DNA from: Wenyingzhuangia heitensis
GTDB lineage: Bacteria > Bacteroidota > Bacteroidia > Flavobacteriales > Flavobacteriaceae
DNA: 64,000 nucleotides
NCBI RefSeq assembly: GCF_011762155.1
Contig: NZ_JAASQL010000001.1
Location: 248,001 to 312,000 of the forward strand
Reading direction: 5' to 3'
The notes below the pieces were generated by a model. It searched no databases, had not been told where the DNA came from, and was given only the letters and a program-made list of their open reading frames with translations. Of the stretch, positions 9,165-18,025 are shown in pieces (position 1 is the stretch's first letter; every line of letters starts with the position of its first letter). The position numbers and the translations under genes are program-made.

Positions 9165-10523
9165 ATGAAGAAAATAATCAATCTGTTATTTATAATAGTA
9201 GCTTTTATCTCCTGCTCGGCAAATAACAACACTATAGAGCCTATAAAACAAGAAACAGATGAAGAAACTACCAAATCATCAACTACAACAGTAAACCCCG
9301 GTAATGTTTCTGACACCAGCTTATATAACCCTCTTCCATATAACGAAGATGGTGCAGGCTATAATGGAGAAGACTTTACAAACCTTCCCGAAGATAGAAA
9401 TGTAACTTTTACAACAGGAGCTGATGAATCCGATAGATTGAGTGAATTAATTCAAGATTTATATCAAAAAGGAGGAGGTAAAATCCTTATCAAAAAAGGA
9501 GATTATTTATTTAAAGACGTTTCCCTAAAATCTAACATTCATATTACCATAGAATCAGGAACAACTATTACGATGGATCATGACAAATGGAAAAAAGGAA
9601 TCAAAAATTTTTTGTTTAACATTGGAATGCTAGAAGGGGAACCTATAGTAGAAAATGTGAAAATTATAGGATTAGGTGATGTCAATACTCGTCCAAAATA
9701 TATTTTAACTAGACCTAAAAATAGTTTTTACAGAGCCATTGCTTTTGGTTACGCTAAAAATGTATTAATAGAAAACTTTACTATTGAAGATCATCTAACC
9801 AAAGGTGCTGCTATAGCTTTTAACCCTGTAAAAGTGAGTGATGAAACCGCAAACATTGCAGAAAACGTAACGATAGCAAATATCCAATTAACAGGAGGTT
9901 CAATCGGTTACGGATTGGCACAGACCAACGTAGGAAAAAACATTTTGCTAAAGAATTTGTCTTGTCAAGGAGGAATGACTTGCAGAATTGAAGCTCACAC
10001 AGGTAGACAATATGATATAGGGGTCTCTAATATTGTGATAAAAAACGTAGCAAGTATCAACGGAAAAGCAGCCGTTTTATTACAACCACATTCCGTATTA
10101 AATGGTAGAATTATTGTAGACGGTGCCAAATCTGAGGGAAGCACATGGACCTTGTTTTTAAGAGATGGTTTTGTAGGTAAAGATTCTAAAAGAAGGGCTA
10201 AAGGAACTTTTGCAGCAACATCATACTTTAAAAACATTAGCCTACAATCTACTGATGATACGGCTACCTTGTCCTATAAAAACTTTGTACACGTGCCTCA
10301 AGAATTGCATCATTTTTACAAAACTCCTGATTTTATCCCTATTGTTAATGATGCAAATTACAACACTACAGAAACAGGTGAACCTACCAATGAGAGTGCT
10401 GTTAGAGGAGCATCCATTGCCGTTATTTTTACAGATGCCACTTATCCTATGACCATACCCAATGAAAGGGATATTGTATTAACAGGTGAAACAGAAAATA
10501 GATCTAAAATTATAACTAAGTAA
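9165..10523 (+). CDS. secreted beta-helix lipoprotein, GH82 (iota-carrageenase)-like
   Basis: A 452-residue lipoprotein: the signal peptide ends in the lipobox FISC-S (Cys17), followed by a Thr/Ser/Glu-rich linker. From about residue 85 a right-handed parallel beta-helix begins (GGGKILIKKGDYLFKDVSLKSNIHI), continuing through ENVKIIGLGDV, KNVLIENFTIED and IGVSNIVIKNV. Compared from memory with Alteromonas CgiA, the central part aligns well: FGYGLIQT there versus IGYGLAQT here (Gln253), RMETD versus RIEAH (Glu276 kept, the second acid replaced by His278), and GPHFMKNG versus QPHSVLNG (His309 kept). GH82 enzymes cleave iota-carrageenan of red algae. The changed acid makes activity or substrate uncertain. 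It stands alone, with no sulfatase or SusCD pair nearby. Confidence 0.7.
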   Translation: MKKIINLLFIIVAFISCSANNNTIEPIKQETDEETTKSSTTTVNPGNVSDTSLYNPLPYNEDGAGYNGEDFTNLPEDRNVTFTTGADESDRLSELIQDLYQKGGGKILIKKGDYLFKDVSLKSNIHITIESGTTITMDHDKWKKGIKNFLFNIGMLEGEPIVENVKIIGLGDVNTRPKYILTRPKNSFYRAIAFGYAKNVLIENFTIEDHLTKGAAIAFNPVKVSDETANIAENVTIANIQLTGGSIGYGLAQTNVGKNILLKNLSCQGGMTCRIEAHTGRQYDIGVSNIVIKNVASINGKAAVLLQPHSVLNGRIIVDGAKSEGSTWTLFLRDGFVGKDSKRRAKGTFAATSYFKNISLQSTDDTATLSYKNFVHVPQELHHFYKTPDFIPIVNDANYNTTETGEPTNESAVRGASIAVIFTDATYPMTIPNERDIVLTGETENRSKIITK

Positions 10524-10529
10524 TTTTTA

Positions 10530-10564
10530 AAAAAGCGCTAACTAAATAATTGTTAGCGCTTTTT
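10530..10564. terminator. bidirectional terminator between convergent genes
   Basis: AAAAAGCGCTAAC pairs perfectly with GTTAGCGCTTTTT around a 9-nt loop. A and T runs on both sides allow it to end the beta-helix gene (+) and the carbonic anhydrase gene (-). Confidence 0.92.
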
Positions 10565-10566
10565 TA

Positions 10567-11079
10567 TTAATCTTTATACCAACCTGCATATTTAACATAA
10601 GCATCTGCAATTCTATTTACTTCTCCATTTAGCAACTCTTCACTTAAATCTTTAATTTTTTTGGCGGGAGTTCCTGCATACACACTTCCAGATTTCACAA
10701 TAGTCCCTTTGGTTACTACTGCACCTGCAGCAATAATACAATTAGACTCTAAAACACAATCATCCATTACAATAGCTCCCATACCAATTAACACATTGTC
10801 ATGAATAGTACAACCATGTACAATAGCATTGTGACCTACAGATACGGAGTTTCCAATTGTCGTTGGTGATTTTTTATACGTGGCATGCACCACTACTCCA
10901 TCTTGAATATTTACTTTATTCCCCATTGTAATTCTATGTACATCTCCCCTAATTACTGCATTGTACCACACGCTACAATCATCTCCCATCACCACTTCAC
11001 CAATAATCACACAATTCTCTGCTAGAAAACAATTTTCCCCAAACTCAGGTTTATTTCCATTTAATTCTTTGATAATCAT
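10567..11079 (-). CDS. gamma-carbonic anhydrase family hexapeptide-repeat protein
   Basis: A 170-residue left-handed beta-helix protein (YrdA/PaaY/CaiE type). Hexapeptide repeats run through most of it (ENCVIIGEVVMGDDCSVWYN, then VLIGMGAIVMDD and IIAAGAVVTKG). The three zinc ligands of gamma-carbonic anhydrases are visible as His in VVVHATY and both His in VGHNAIVHGC, and the trimer-type RGDVHRI motif is present. Members hydrate CO2 or have lost activity; which applies here cannot be told. It is convergent with the beta-helix lipoprotein and divergent from the HAD gene, with its own -7 box. Confidence 0.92.
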   Translation of the reverse strand: MIIKELNGNKPEFGENCFLAENCVIIGEVVMGDDCSVWYNAVIRGDVHRITMGNKVNIQDGVVVHATYKKSPTTIGNSVSVGHNAIVHGCTIHDNVLIGMGAIVMDDCVLESNCIIAAGAVVTKGTIVKSGSVYAGTPAKKIKDLSEELLNGEVNRIADAYVKYAGWYKD

Positions 11080-11095
11080 CTTTAAATCTTTTAAT

Positions 11096-11103
11096 CAAAA
11101 GTA
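11096..11103 (-). promoter_or_regulatory. putative -7 promoter box for the carbonic anhydrase gene
   Basis: On the minus strand the bases read TACTTTTG, a full match to TAnnTTTG, 17 nt upstream of the ATG at 11079. Confidence 0.5.
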
Positions 11104-11135
11104 AATAATTGTAATATTGTAAAAAAGAATAAAAC

Positions 11136-11543
11136 GTGTCAATTCCAAATCATCAAACAATTATTGCTGTAGATTTTGATGGTACCATTGTAAAAGATGA
11201 GTATCCTAAAATTGGTCCTGCTCAACTTTTTGCATTTTCTACCCTAAAAAAAATGCAAGAAAAGGGATATCGTCTAATTCTTTGGACTTTAAGAGATGGT
11301 AGAAAATTAGATGAAGCCGTTGCTTATTGCAAAGAAAATGGAGTAGAATTTTACGCTGTAAATAAAAATTATCCTGAAGAAACGCTAAACAATAAAAGCA
11401 TTCGAAAAATACATGCTGACTTGTTTATTGATGACAGAAACATTGGTGGATTTATAGGATGGGGAAAAATTCATCAACTCCTTTTTGATGACAATGCTAT
11501 TGAAGAACCAAAGAAAAAAGGTTTTTTAGGTTTCTTTAAATAA
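11136..11543 (+). CDS. HAD-superfamily hydrolase, BT0820-like
   Basis: A 135-residue cytoplasmic protein of the haloacid-dehalogenase fold with the nucleophile motif IAVDFDGTIV (Asp residues ~13 and 15), motif II LILWTLRDGR (Thr) and motif IV LFIDDRNIGG. It lacks a cap domain, as in the small Bacteroidota family typified by BT0820; the substrate is unknown. Translation apparently starts at GTG, since no upstream ATG is in frame and the GTG gives the usual length. It ends 34 nt before map. Confidence 0.88.
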   Translation: MSIPNHQTIIAVDFDGTIVKDEYPKIGPAQLFAFSTLKKMQEKGYRLILWTLRDGRKLDEAVAYCKENGVEFYAVNKNYPEETLNNKSIRKIHADLFIDDRNIGGFIGWGKIHQLLFDDNAIEEPKKKGFLGFFK

Positions 11544-11547
11544 ATAC

Positions 11548-11555
11548 TATCTTTG
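11548..11555 (+). promoter_or_regulatory. putative -7 promoter box for map
   Basis: TATCTTTG, a full match to TAnnTTTG, lies 22 nt upstream of the map ATG at 11577. It also overlaps the TTG that would otherwise extend map, which favours the shorter start. Confidence 0.5.
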
Positions 11556-11576
11556 CACTCCATAAAAAACAGGAAT

Positions 11577-12395
11577 ATGATTGTTATTAAAAGCCGTGAA
11601 GAAATAGAACTAATGCGTGAAAGCGCATTAATTGTATCTAAAACACTAGGAATGTTAGCCAAAGAAGTAAAACCCGGAGTTACAACTTTGGAATTAGACA
11701 AAATGGCTGAAGCTTTTATTAGAGATCATGGTGCTGAACCTGGTTTTTTAGGACTGTATGACTTTCCCAATACTTTATGTATGAGTCCCAATGAACAGGT
11801 AGTACACGGAATACCAAACAACAAACCTTTGGTAAATGGTGATATTATTTCTATTGATTGTGGTGCTTTAAAAAATGGATTTTATGGTGACCACGCTTAT
11901 ACATTTCAAGTAGGTGAAGTAGCACCCGAAGTAAAACAACTATTAGACATTACACAGCAAAGTTTATATGTAGGGATTGAACAACTTAAAGCAGGTAACC
12001 GTGTGGGTGATGTTGGTTATGCCATTCAGAAATACACCGAAGATCATGGATATGGTGTGGTTAGAGAGTTGGTAGGACATGGTTTGGGTAGAGAAATGCA
12101 TGAAGACCCACAAATGCCAAACTACGGAAGACGTGGTAGAGGTAAAAAATTTGTAGATGGAATGGTGGTTGCTATTGAACCAATGACCAACATGGGAACC
12201 AAAGATATTATTCAACTAAATGATGGTTGGACTATTTTGACCAAAGACGGAAAAGCATCTGCACATTTTGAACATGATGTTGCTATTGTAGACGGAAAAC
12301 CAGAAATACTATCTACCTTTAAATATGTAAACGATGCTTTAGGAATTGTTACAAATATTGAAGACAAATATAGAGCGACTCCTTACGGTGCATAA
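11577..12395 (+). CDS. map: type I methionine aminopeptidase
   Basis: This enzyme removes the initiator methionine from nascent proteins. It is 272 residues from the ATG at 11577 (MIVIKSREEIELMRES); the alternative TTG eight codons earlier lies within the promoter. The pita-bread metal ligands are visible: Asp94 in SIDCGALKNG, Asp105 in FYGDHAYTF, His in GHGLGREMHEDP, Glu in VVAIEPM and Glu in AHFEHDVAI; His78 in VVHGIP is the substrate-side histidine. The stop codon is followed immediately by the ATG of the methyltransferase gene, so the two are one operon. Confidence 0.97.
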   Translation: MIVIKSREEIELMRESALIVSKTLGMLAKEVKPGVTTLELDKMAEAFIRDHGAEPGFLGLYDFPNTLCMSPNEQVVHGIPNNKPLVNGDIISIDCGALKNGFYGDHAYTFQVGEVAPEVKQLLDITQQSLYVGIEQLKAGNRVGDVGYAIQKYTEDHGYGVVRELVGHGLGREMHEDPQMPNYGRRGRGKKFVDGMVVAIEPMTNMGTKDIIQLNDGWTILTKDGKASAHFEHDVAIVDGKPEILSTFKYVNDALGIVTNIEDKYRATPYGA

Positions 12396-13166
12396 ATGGG
12401 AATCTTTAAAACCATACTAAATATAATTCCAAGACCTTGGTTAATTAAAGCAAGTTTTATTGCCAAGCCTATTTTAGCAATTTATTACAAAGGAAACACA
12501 TACACAGATCCTATTGATCAAAAGTCTTATCGTAAATTTTTATCCTACGGATACAAGAACCAACGTGAAAATGTATTAGCTCCAGGGACTTTATCTTTAG
12601 AAAGACACAGATTGTTATGGCTGTACTTAAATGATCATTCTGATTTTTTTAAACAACCAAAAAAAGTTTTACACGTTGCACCAGAGCAATGTTTTTATAA
12701 AATTTTTAGAGATCAAAAAAACTTAACCTACACGACTACCGATTTGTTTTCGCCATTAGCAGATGTTAAAGCAGATATTTGTGACTTGCCATTTGCAGAC
12801 AATTCTTATGATGTTATCTTTTGCAACCATGTTTTAGAACATATTGCAGATGATACCAAAGCCATGTCTGAATTGTACCGAGTTTTAAAACCTGGCGGAT
12901 GGGGTATTTTTCAAGTTCCACAAGACGTAACAAGATCTAAAACTTATGAAGATTTTAGCATTACAGAACCTAAAGAAAGACAAAAACATTTTGGTCAATA
13001 CGACCATGTAAGAATTTATGGGTTAGATTACTTTAAACGATTAGAAAACGTAGGCTTTAATGTAATTCAATTCAAAACAGCTCAACATTTTTCAGAAACA
13101 GACATTATAAGGTATGCGTTAATGAAAAATGAAATTCTTCCTATATGCATCAAACCTAATAACTAG
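12396..13166 (+). CDS. class I SAM-dependent methyltransferase
   Basis: A 256-residue cytoplasmic protein with a Methyltransf_11-type domain around residues 85-185: motif I is degenerate (VLHVAPEQCFY), motif II acidic is YTTTDLF, motif IV is YDVIFCNHVLEHIAD, and the post-motif is LYRVLKPGGWGIFQVP. The short N-terminal region has a hydrophobic stretch (WLIKASFIAKPILAIYY). The acceptor substrate cannot be read from sequence. The gene starts at the base after the map stop codon. Its own stop shares four bases (CTAG) with the convergent ApbE gene. Confidence 0.88.
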   Translation: MGIFKTILNIIPRPWLIKASFIAKPILAIYYKGNTYTDPIDQKSYRKFLSYGYKNQRENVLAPGTLSLERHRLLWLYLNDHSDFFKQPKKVLHVAPEQCFYKIFRDQKNLTYTTTDLFSPLADVKADICDLPFADNSYDVIFCNHVLEHIADDTKAMSELYRVLKPGGWGIFQVPQDVTRSKTYEDFSITEPKERQKHFGQYDHVRIYGLDYFKRLENVGFNVIQFKTAQHFSETDIIRYALMKNEILPICIKPNN

Positions 13167-14185
13167 TCCTTAAATTCTAAACTAGGACTGGCAAATGTTT
13201 GAACCTCGTCATTTTCTAAATAAACTAAAAAAACTTTCATTTTAGGAAAGGTAGCCGCTATAGTTTTTGCTTTTTTAACTCCCATAGACATAAAAGCCGT
13301 AGCATAAGCATCAACTTCTGCACAGCTAACAGGAGCAATTACAGAAACACTTAGCAAATCTGTTTCTGCCGGAAAACCTGTTTTAGGATTTAAAGTATGT
13401 GCTATTTTTTTTCCAGTAACCTCATCAATTCTAAATTTTCTATAATTTCCAGACGTTGCAATGGCTTCATTTTTTAAAGTTGTAACCTTTTGCAAACTTC
13501 TAGTACCATCAAAATTGGGTTCTTCTATTCCTATAGACCAGTTTTCTCCTTTTGCATTTTTACCTCTAGCTCTAATCTCACCACCTATTTCTACCAAATA
13601 ATTTTTAATATTCTTACTTTCTAAAAATCTTCCTAATTCATCTACTCCATATCCTTTTGCAATGGCATTAAAATCAATATAAATTTCTGAACTCGTCTTA
13701 TTTAAAATATCATCATCCAATGTAATTTTATCAAACCCCACAAACTGCATTAAACTATCTACCTGAATATTTGTAGGCTCCTTATCTATTTTAACAGGAC
13801 CAAACCCCCATGCGTTTACCATTTTACCCACTGTGGGGTCAAAATACCCGTTTGTTCTCTGATGAACCTCTTTTGCCAATAAAAAAACGTTTTTAAAATG
13901 ATTGTCTACCTTTGAAAACAACAATCCACCATTAATTTTAGTGATTATTGAGTTTGAATGATAGGTTGACATAGAATTGTTTATTGTTTTAAATAACGAA
14001 TCTATACTTTGGCCTAAATTTTGATTGTTTTTATCTGAATATTTGATATGGAAGGTGGTTCCGAAGACATTTCCTTGAAGTTTTAAATATTCAGCCTGTT
14101 TATGTTCACAGCTAGTAATTAAACAAAATAAGAGTATTCCAAACAAATGCTTTTTAAGTAATTTAATAGAATTAGTTAGGTACAT
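13163..14185 (-). CDS. apbE: FAD:protein FMN transferase (ApbE)
   Basis: ApbE attaches FMN from FAD to Thr/Ser of exported proteins such as NqrB/NqrC and RnfG. The start at 14185 gives MYLTNSIKLLKKHLFGILLFCLITSCEH, a lipoprotein signal with lipobox LITSC; an upstream in-frame extension of 58 codons runs through the divergent ompA gene start and is rejected. Conserved features are GTTFHIKY, TNGYFDPTVGKMVNAWGFGP, the FAD/Mg region YIDFNAIAKGYGVDELGRFL, VEIGGEIRARG and HTLNPKTGFPAE. Its partner is not in the window. The stop lies in a CTAG shared with the opposing methyltransferase. Confidence 0.94.
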   Translation of the reverse strand: MYLTNSIKLLKKHLFGILLFCLITSCEHKQAEYLKLQGNVFGTTFHIKYSDKNNQNLGQSIDSLFKTINNSMSTYHSNSIITKINGGLLFSKVDNHFKNVFLLAKEVHQRTNGYFDPTVGKMVNAWGFGPVKIDKEPTNIQVDSLMQFVGFDKITLDDDILNKTSSEIYIDFNAIAKGYGVDELGRFLESKNIKNYLVEIGGEIRARGKNAKGENWSIGIEEPNFDGTRSLQKVTTLKNEAIATSGNYRKFRIDEVTGKKIAHTLNPKTGFPAETDLLSVSVIAPVSCAEVDAYATAFMSMGVKKAKTIAATFPKMKVFLVYLENDEVQTFASPSLEFKD

Positions 14186-14214
14186 ATAAAAATAGGTTTT
14201 TAATAGAAAGTTAT

Positions 14215-14222
14215 TATATTTG
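14215..14222 (+). promoter_or_regulatory. putative -7 promoter box for the OmpA-family gene
   Basis: TATATTTG, a full match to TAnnTTTG, lies 28 nt upstream of the ATG at 14250, in the 64-nt gap shared with divergent apbE. Confidence 0.5.
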
Positions 14223-14249
14223 TTAAAACAAAAATACAATTTATAGACC

Positions 14250-15098
14250 ATGAAAAAAGTTTTGATATTAATCGTTTCAGTTTCTTTAGTTGCAACATCA
14301 TGTGTATCTAAGAAAAAGTATACAGATTTACAAGCTGAACAAGCAGCACTACAAGACAAATTAGCTTCTTCTCAAAAAGATTTATCTGTTTCAAAGGTAG
14401 ACTTAGGAAAAGCTGACAACCAGATCGCTTCTTTAGAAGATAGAATTAAATTCTTAGAAAAAGGAAACGACAAATATTTAGAAAATGTTGACAACTTGAT
14501 TGCAGTATCTAGATCGGCTACTGAAAACATGAGAGAAACATTATCTCAATTACAAAAGAAAGATGACTACATCAAGTACATCAAAGAAGCTAACTCTAAA
14601 AAAGATTCTATCAATTTAGCTGTTGCTTTCAACTTAAAGAAAATTTTACCTAACGGTTTAAACGACGAGGACATTTCTGTTAACATTGAGGGAACTAAAG
14701 TATTTATCTCTATTTCAGATAAATTATTATTCAACTCTGGATCTTACAGAATTTCTAAAAGAGCAGAAGCTATCTTAAAGAAAGTTGGTACAGTTGTTAA
14801 CGAATACCCTAACATGGATGTTATGGTTGAAGGACATACTGATGACAAATTAGTAAAAGAAGGTGCTGCTATTAAAGATAACTGGGACTTATCTGTACAA
14901 CGTTCTGCTGCTGTAGTTCGTGAGTTACAATCTAAGTACGATGTTTTACCTTCTAGATTAATTGCTGCTGGTAGATCTCAATACTCTCCTGTTGCAGAAA
15001 ACAACACATCTGCTAACAGATCTAAAAACAGAAGAACAAAAATTATCATCATGCCTAAATTAGATGAGTTCTTTGAATTATTAGATTCAGAAAAATAA
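14250..15098 (+). CDS. OmpA-family peptidoglycan-binding lipoprotein
   Basis: A 282-residue lipoprotein with signal peptide and lipobox VATSC (Cys18). Residues ~25-125 form a long coiled coil (LQAEQAALQDKLASSQKDL...), and the C-terminal ~120 residues are an OmpA domain: the core FNSGSYRISKRAEAILKKVG, then MVEGHTDDKLV with the peptidoglycan-binding Asp, then LSVQRSAAVVRELQ and AAGRSQYSPVAENNTSANRSKNRR. It should tether the outer membrane to the cell wall. Codon use looks more biased towards preferred codons (GCT, GGA, TCT) than its neighbours, which fits an abundant protein. It is followed by its own terminator. Confidence 0.95.
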   Translation: MKKVLILIVSVSLVATSCVSKKKYTDLQAEQAALQDKLASSQKDLSVSKVDLGKADNQIASLEDRIKFLEKGNDKYLENVDNLIAVSRSATENMRETLSQLQKKDDYIKYIKEANSKKDSINLAVAFNLKKILPNGLNDEDISVNIEGTKVFISISDKLLFNSGSYRISKRAEAILKKVGTVVNEYPNMDVMVEGHTDDKLVKEGAAIKDNWDLSVQRSAAVVRELQSKYDVLPSRLIAAGRSQYSPVAENNTSANRSKNRRTKIIIMPKLDEFFELLDSEK

Positions 15099-15123
15099 GA
15101 AGTAATTTTTTACTACATACTTT

Positions 15124-15153
15124 AAACCCTGCTAAATATAGCAGGGTTTTTTG
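15124..15153 (+). terminator. Rho-independent terminator after the OmpA-family gene
   Basis: AACCCTGCTA pairs with TAGCAGGGTT around a short AATA loop and is followed by TTTT. Confidence 0.88.
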
Positions 15154-15283
15154 CGTTTATAATTTAGATAGATATAAAGAGTTGTTTCCAGTCCATACAA
15201 AACTCACTTCTTAAATATTATTAAGAATAAAACACACCTACTTTCAACAACTAACATTGTACATCTAAAAAGGAAATAACACG

Positions 15284-15291
15284 TACCTTTG
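15284..15291 (+). promoter_or_regulatory. putative -7 promoter box for the TonB receptor gene
   Basis: TACCTTTG matches TAnnTTTG; a TTG at 15257-15259 sits 24 nt upstream, slightly farther than usual. The implied 5' leader is about 170 nt long. Confidence 0.4.
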
Positions 15292-15467
15292 TTAATAATT
15301 AACATATTATTTACCAGTAACTTACAAAAAAGAAACACCCTGACGTTTTGGTAACACTAGCACTACATTAACTTCATCATGTCTTATTCTTAACATAAAA
15401 CAAACCCCTCCTCACAAGTGTTTATTACTATCTAGTTTTGTCAAACAAACAAAACTTAAAACACAAA

Positions 15468-17996
15468 ATGAAAAAAATTATTCTACTTACCTTATTGCTT
15501 ACTTCTATAGCATATAATGGTTTTGGACAAAACACAATTTCAGGATTGGTAAAAGACACCTTTGGGCAACCTATACCTGTAACATCAATAAAACTATTAA
15601 ACGCTAACGACAAAGGTACTTTTACTAACTTTAATGGAGAATTTGAGTTAAAAACTCCTGCAGTAACTGGAGAAATTGAAATATCATCTTTAGGATACTT
15701 AACAAAAATTATTGCCTTTAATACATCTACCAACAATTTAAACATCACCTTAGAAAGTTCTACTGTAGGTTTAGACGAAGTAGTGGTCTTTGCTTCTAGA
15801 GCTATTGACAGAAAAACACCTGTTGCATACTCTACTGTAAAGCAAGAAGAAATTGAGCAAAAATTAGGAAACCAGGAATTTGTAGAAATATTAAAATCTA
15901 CTCCAGGAGTATACACAACTCGTGCAGGTGGTGGTTTTGGAGATGGTGAAATTACCATGCGTGGTTTTAATTCAGAAAACGTTGCCGTTGTAATTAACGG
16001 AGTACCCGTAAATGCAGCTAAAGACGGTAGAGTCTTTTGGTCTAACTGGTCTGGTATTGGTAATGTAACAGCATCTACCCAAACACAAAGAGGTTTAGGA
16101 GCTTCTAAATTAGCAGTTCCTTCTATTGGTGGAACTATTAACATTATTACACAATCTACAGAAGCTAAACAGGGCGGTAGATTTGAATATGGTATTGGTA
16201 ATGATGGTTATCAAAAATATGGTTTAAAACTATCTACAGGCTTGTTAGATAATGGTTTTGCTGTAACTGCATATGCTGATAAAATTACAGGACAAGGATA
16301 TGTAGACGGAACTTCTTTTGAAGCCATGTCTTACTTTACTAGTATCTCTAAAAAATTAAACGACCAACACAAACTATCATTTTTTGTAACAGGTGCACCT
16401 CAAAACCACGGACAAAGATTTGACATGTTAACCATTCAACAATTTAGAGAAAGCGACCGAGGAAGAAAAACTAACAAAAACTGGGGATATAGAAACGGTC
16501 AAGAATATAGCTTAAGTTCTAACTTTTTTCACAAACCAATAGCATCTCTTAACCACTATTGGAAAATAGACGAAAGCAGTAAATTATCAACCTCTATATA
16601 TTATAGCAAAGGTGACGGAGGTGTAAACTTTGAAGAAGGTCCAGACAGTGGAGATTTAGACAAAGCAGAATATCGTTTTGGGGATGAATATTCTCCTGTA
16701 AACTTAGATCAAGTTGTGTCACAAAACAAAACCAATGCAGAATCTACAATCTACATTCAATCTCGTACAAACGACCATACATGGGCAGGTGGTTTAACAA
16801 GCTATAATTTAGAAATTAATAAAGAATTAGACTTTACTGCTGGAGCAGATTTTAGATACACTAAAGTAAGTAGCGGTAAAGAAATGCTAGACTTATTAGG
16901 CGGTGAATATATTATTGATTTAGACGGAAACGTAAACAACCCAAACAATGTAGTAACTGTTGGAGAAAAATATGATTTTTATAGTACTGCCTTTAACACC
17001 ACTTATGGTGGTTTTGCACAAGTAGAATATGACTACGATCAAATCACAGCTTTTGTAGCTGCAAATATTTCTAACACCGTGTATGCAAGAGAAGATCATT
17101 TTGCAAAATTAGACGGAGATCCAAACCAAAAAACGGACGATATTAACTTTGTAGGTTACGGAGCAAAAGGAGGAATTAACTATAGAATAGATGGATACCA
17201 CAACGTATTCTTTAACACAGGATATTTTGAGAGAGCACCTTTCTTTAGTAGTGTATGGCCTACAAATGACAATGACCAAACAAACACAAATGCAGAAAAT
17301 CAAAAGATTTTTAGTTTGGAATTAGGGTATGGTTTAAGAACCGACAAATTTGCTGCAAACGTAAACATTTATAGAACCGCTTGGAATGATAGAACAGAAA
17401 CAAGAAGTAGGTCTTTACCTGATAACGGAGGAGTTGTCTTCGCGAATATTTTAGGTGTAAACGCATTGCACCAAGGAGTTGAATTTGATTTTGAATACAG
17501 ACCCTTAGAAACCTTAACACTTAAAGGAGCTTTATCTTTAGGAGATTGGACTTGGCAAGATGATGTTACTGCAATTTTAACAGACGAATCTAACAACGTA
17601 ATTGATGAAATCAACATTTTAATTAGCGACTTACCTGTAGGTAGATCTGCACAAACCTCTCTTGCACTAGGAGCAGAATATAAAATCACAAAAAACACAA
17701 GCATTTTTGCTGACTTTAACTACTACGATAGGTTTTATGCCGACTTTGATCCAAGTAACAGGAACTCTGAGGGTGTTGATCCCTGGAAAGTACCTTCTTA
17801 TAGCTTAGTAGACTTATCCTTACAGCACAAATTTAAAATTGGTGTGTTAGATGCAAAATTAATGGCTAGAATGTACAACGCTTTTGATACAGAATACATT
17901 ACTCGTGCAGATGATATTGATGGTACTGCAGCAAATGCAAGAGTATACTATGGAGTAGGTAGAACATTTAGTGTAAGTTCTGTAATCAACTTTTAA
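15468..17996 (+). CDS. TonB-dependent receptor with N-terminal carboxypeptidase-regulatory-like domain
   Basis: An 842-residue outer-membrane active transporter. After the signal peptide (ending YNGFGQ) comes a CarboxypepD_reg-like fold (ISGLVKDTFGQPIPVTSIKLL ... GEFELKTP, residues ~22-105), then the plug domain with IEQKLGNQEFVEILKSTPGVYTT and VVINGVPVNAA, then a 22-strand barrel ending VYYGVGRTFSVSSVINF (terminal Phe). The start at 15468 is used; an in-frame TTG ten codons earlier adds nothing signal-like. It is not paired with a SusD gene. The following genes encode a lipoprotein, a surface endonuclease and a T9SS protein, so the ligand may be a nucleic-acid breakdown product, phosphate or a peptide; this is inference. 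Confidence 0.93.
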   Translation: MKKIILLTLLLTSIAYNGFGQNTISGLVKDTFGQPIPVTSIKLLNANDKGTFTNFNGEFELKTPAVTGEIEISSLGYLTKIIAFNTSTNNLNITLESSTVGLDEVVVFASRAIDRKTPVAYSTVKQEEIEQKLGNQEFVEILKSTPGVYTTRAGGGFGDGEITMRGFNSENVAVVINGVPVNAAKDGRVFWSNWSGIGNVTASTQTQRGLGASKLAVPSIGGTINIITQSTEAKQGGRFEYGIGNDGYQKYGLKLSTGLLDNGFAVTAYADKITGQGYVDGTSFEAMSYFTSISKKLNDQHKLSFFVTGAPQNHGQRFDMLTIQQFRESDRGRKTNKNWGYRNGQEYSLSSNFFHKPIASLNHYWKIDESSKLSTSIYYSKGDGGVNFEEGPDSGDLDKAEYRFGDEYSPVNLDQVVSQNKTNAESTIYIQSRTNDHTWAGGLTSYNLEINKELDFTAGADFRYTKVSSGKEMLDLLGGEYIIDLDGNVNNPNNVVTVGEKYDFYSTAFNTTYGGFAQVEYDYDQITAFVAANISNTVYAREDHFAKLDGDPNQKTDDINFVGYGAKGGINYRIDGYHNVFFNTGYFERAPFFSSVWPTNDNDQTNTNAENQKIFSLELGYGLRTDKFAANVNIYRTAWNDRTETRSRSLPDNGGVVFANILGVNALHQGVEFDFEYRPLETLTLKGALSLGDWTWQDDVTAILTDESNNVIDEINILISDLPVGRSAQTSLALGAEYKITKNTSIFADFNYYDRFYADFDPSNRNSEGVDPWKVPSYSLVDLSLQHKFKIGVLDAKLMARMYNAFDTEYITRADDIDGTAANARVYYGVGRTFSVSSVINF

Positions 17997-18025
17997 AGTC
18001 AATCACAATTAAAAAACTTAAAGAC

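Larger units (their letters stand above)
15099..15467 (+). other. 369-nt gap between the OmpA gene and the TonB receptor gene
   Basis: It holds the OmpA-gene terminator (15124-15153) and a probable promoter box (15284-15291), leaving a leader of about 170 nt before the receptor ATG. I see no convincing small ORF, tRNA or known riboswitch in the leader. Confidence 0.6.

Noticed and set aside
14186-14359. 58-codon N-terminal extension of apbE
   Set aside because: It runs antisense through the start of the OmpA-family gene and over its promoter; the lipoprotein signal begins at 14185.
15428-16144. 238-codon open frame antisense to the TonB receptor
   Set aside because: No signal, domain or promoter; the composition is that of an antisense reading of a real gene with strong codon bias.
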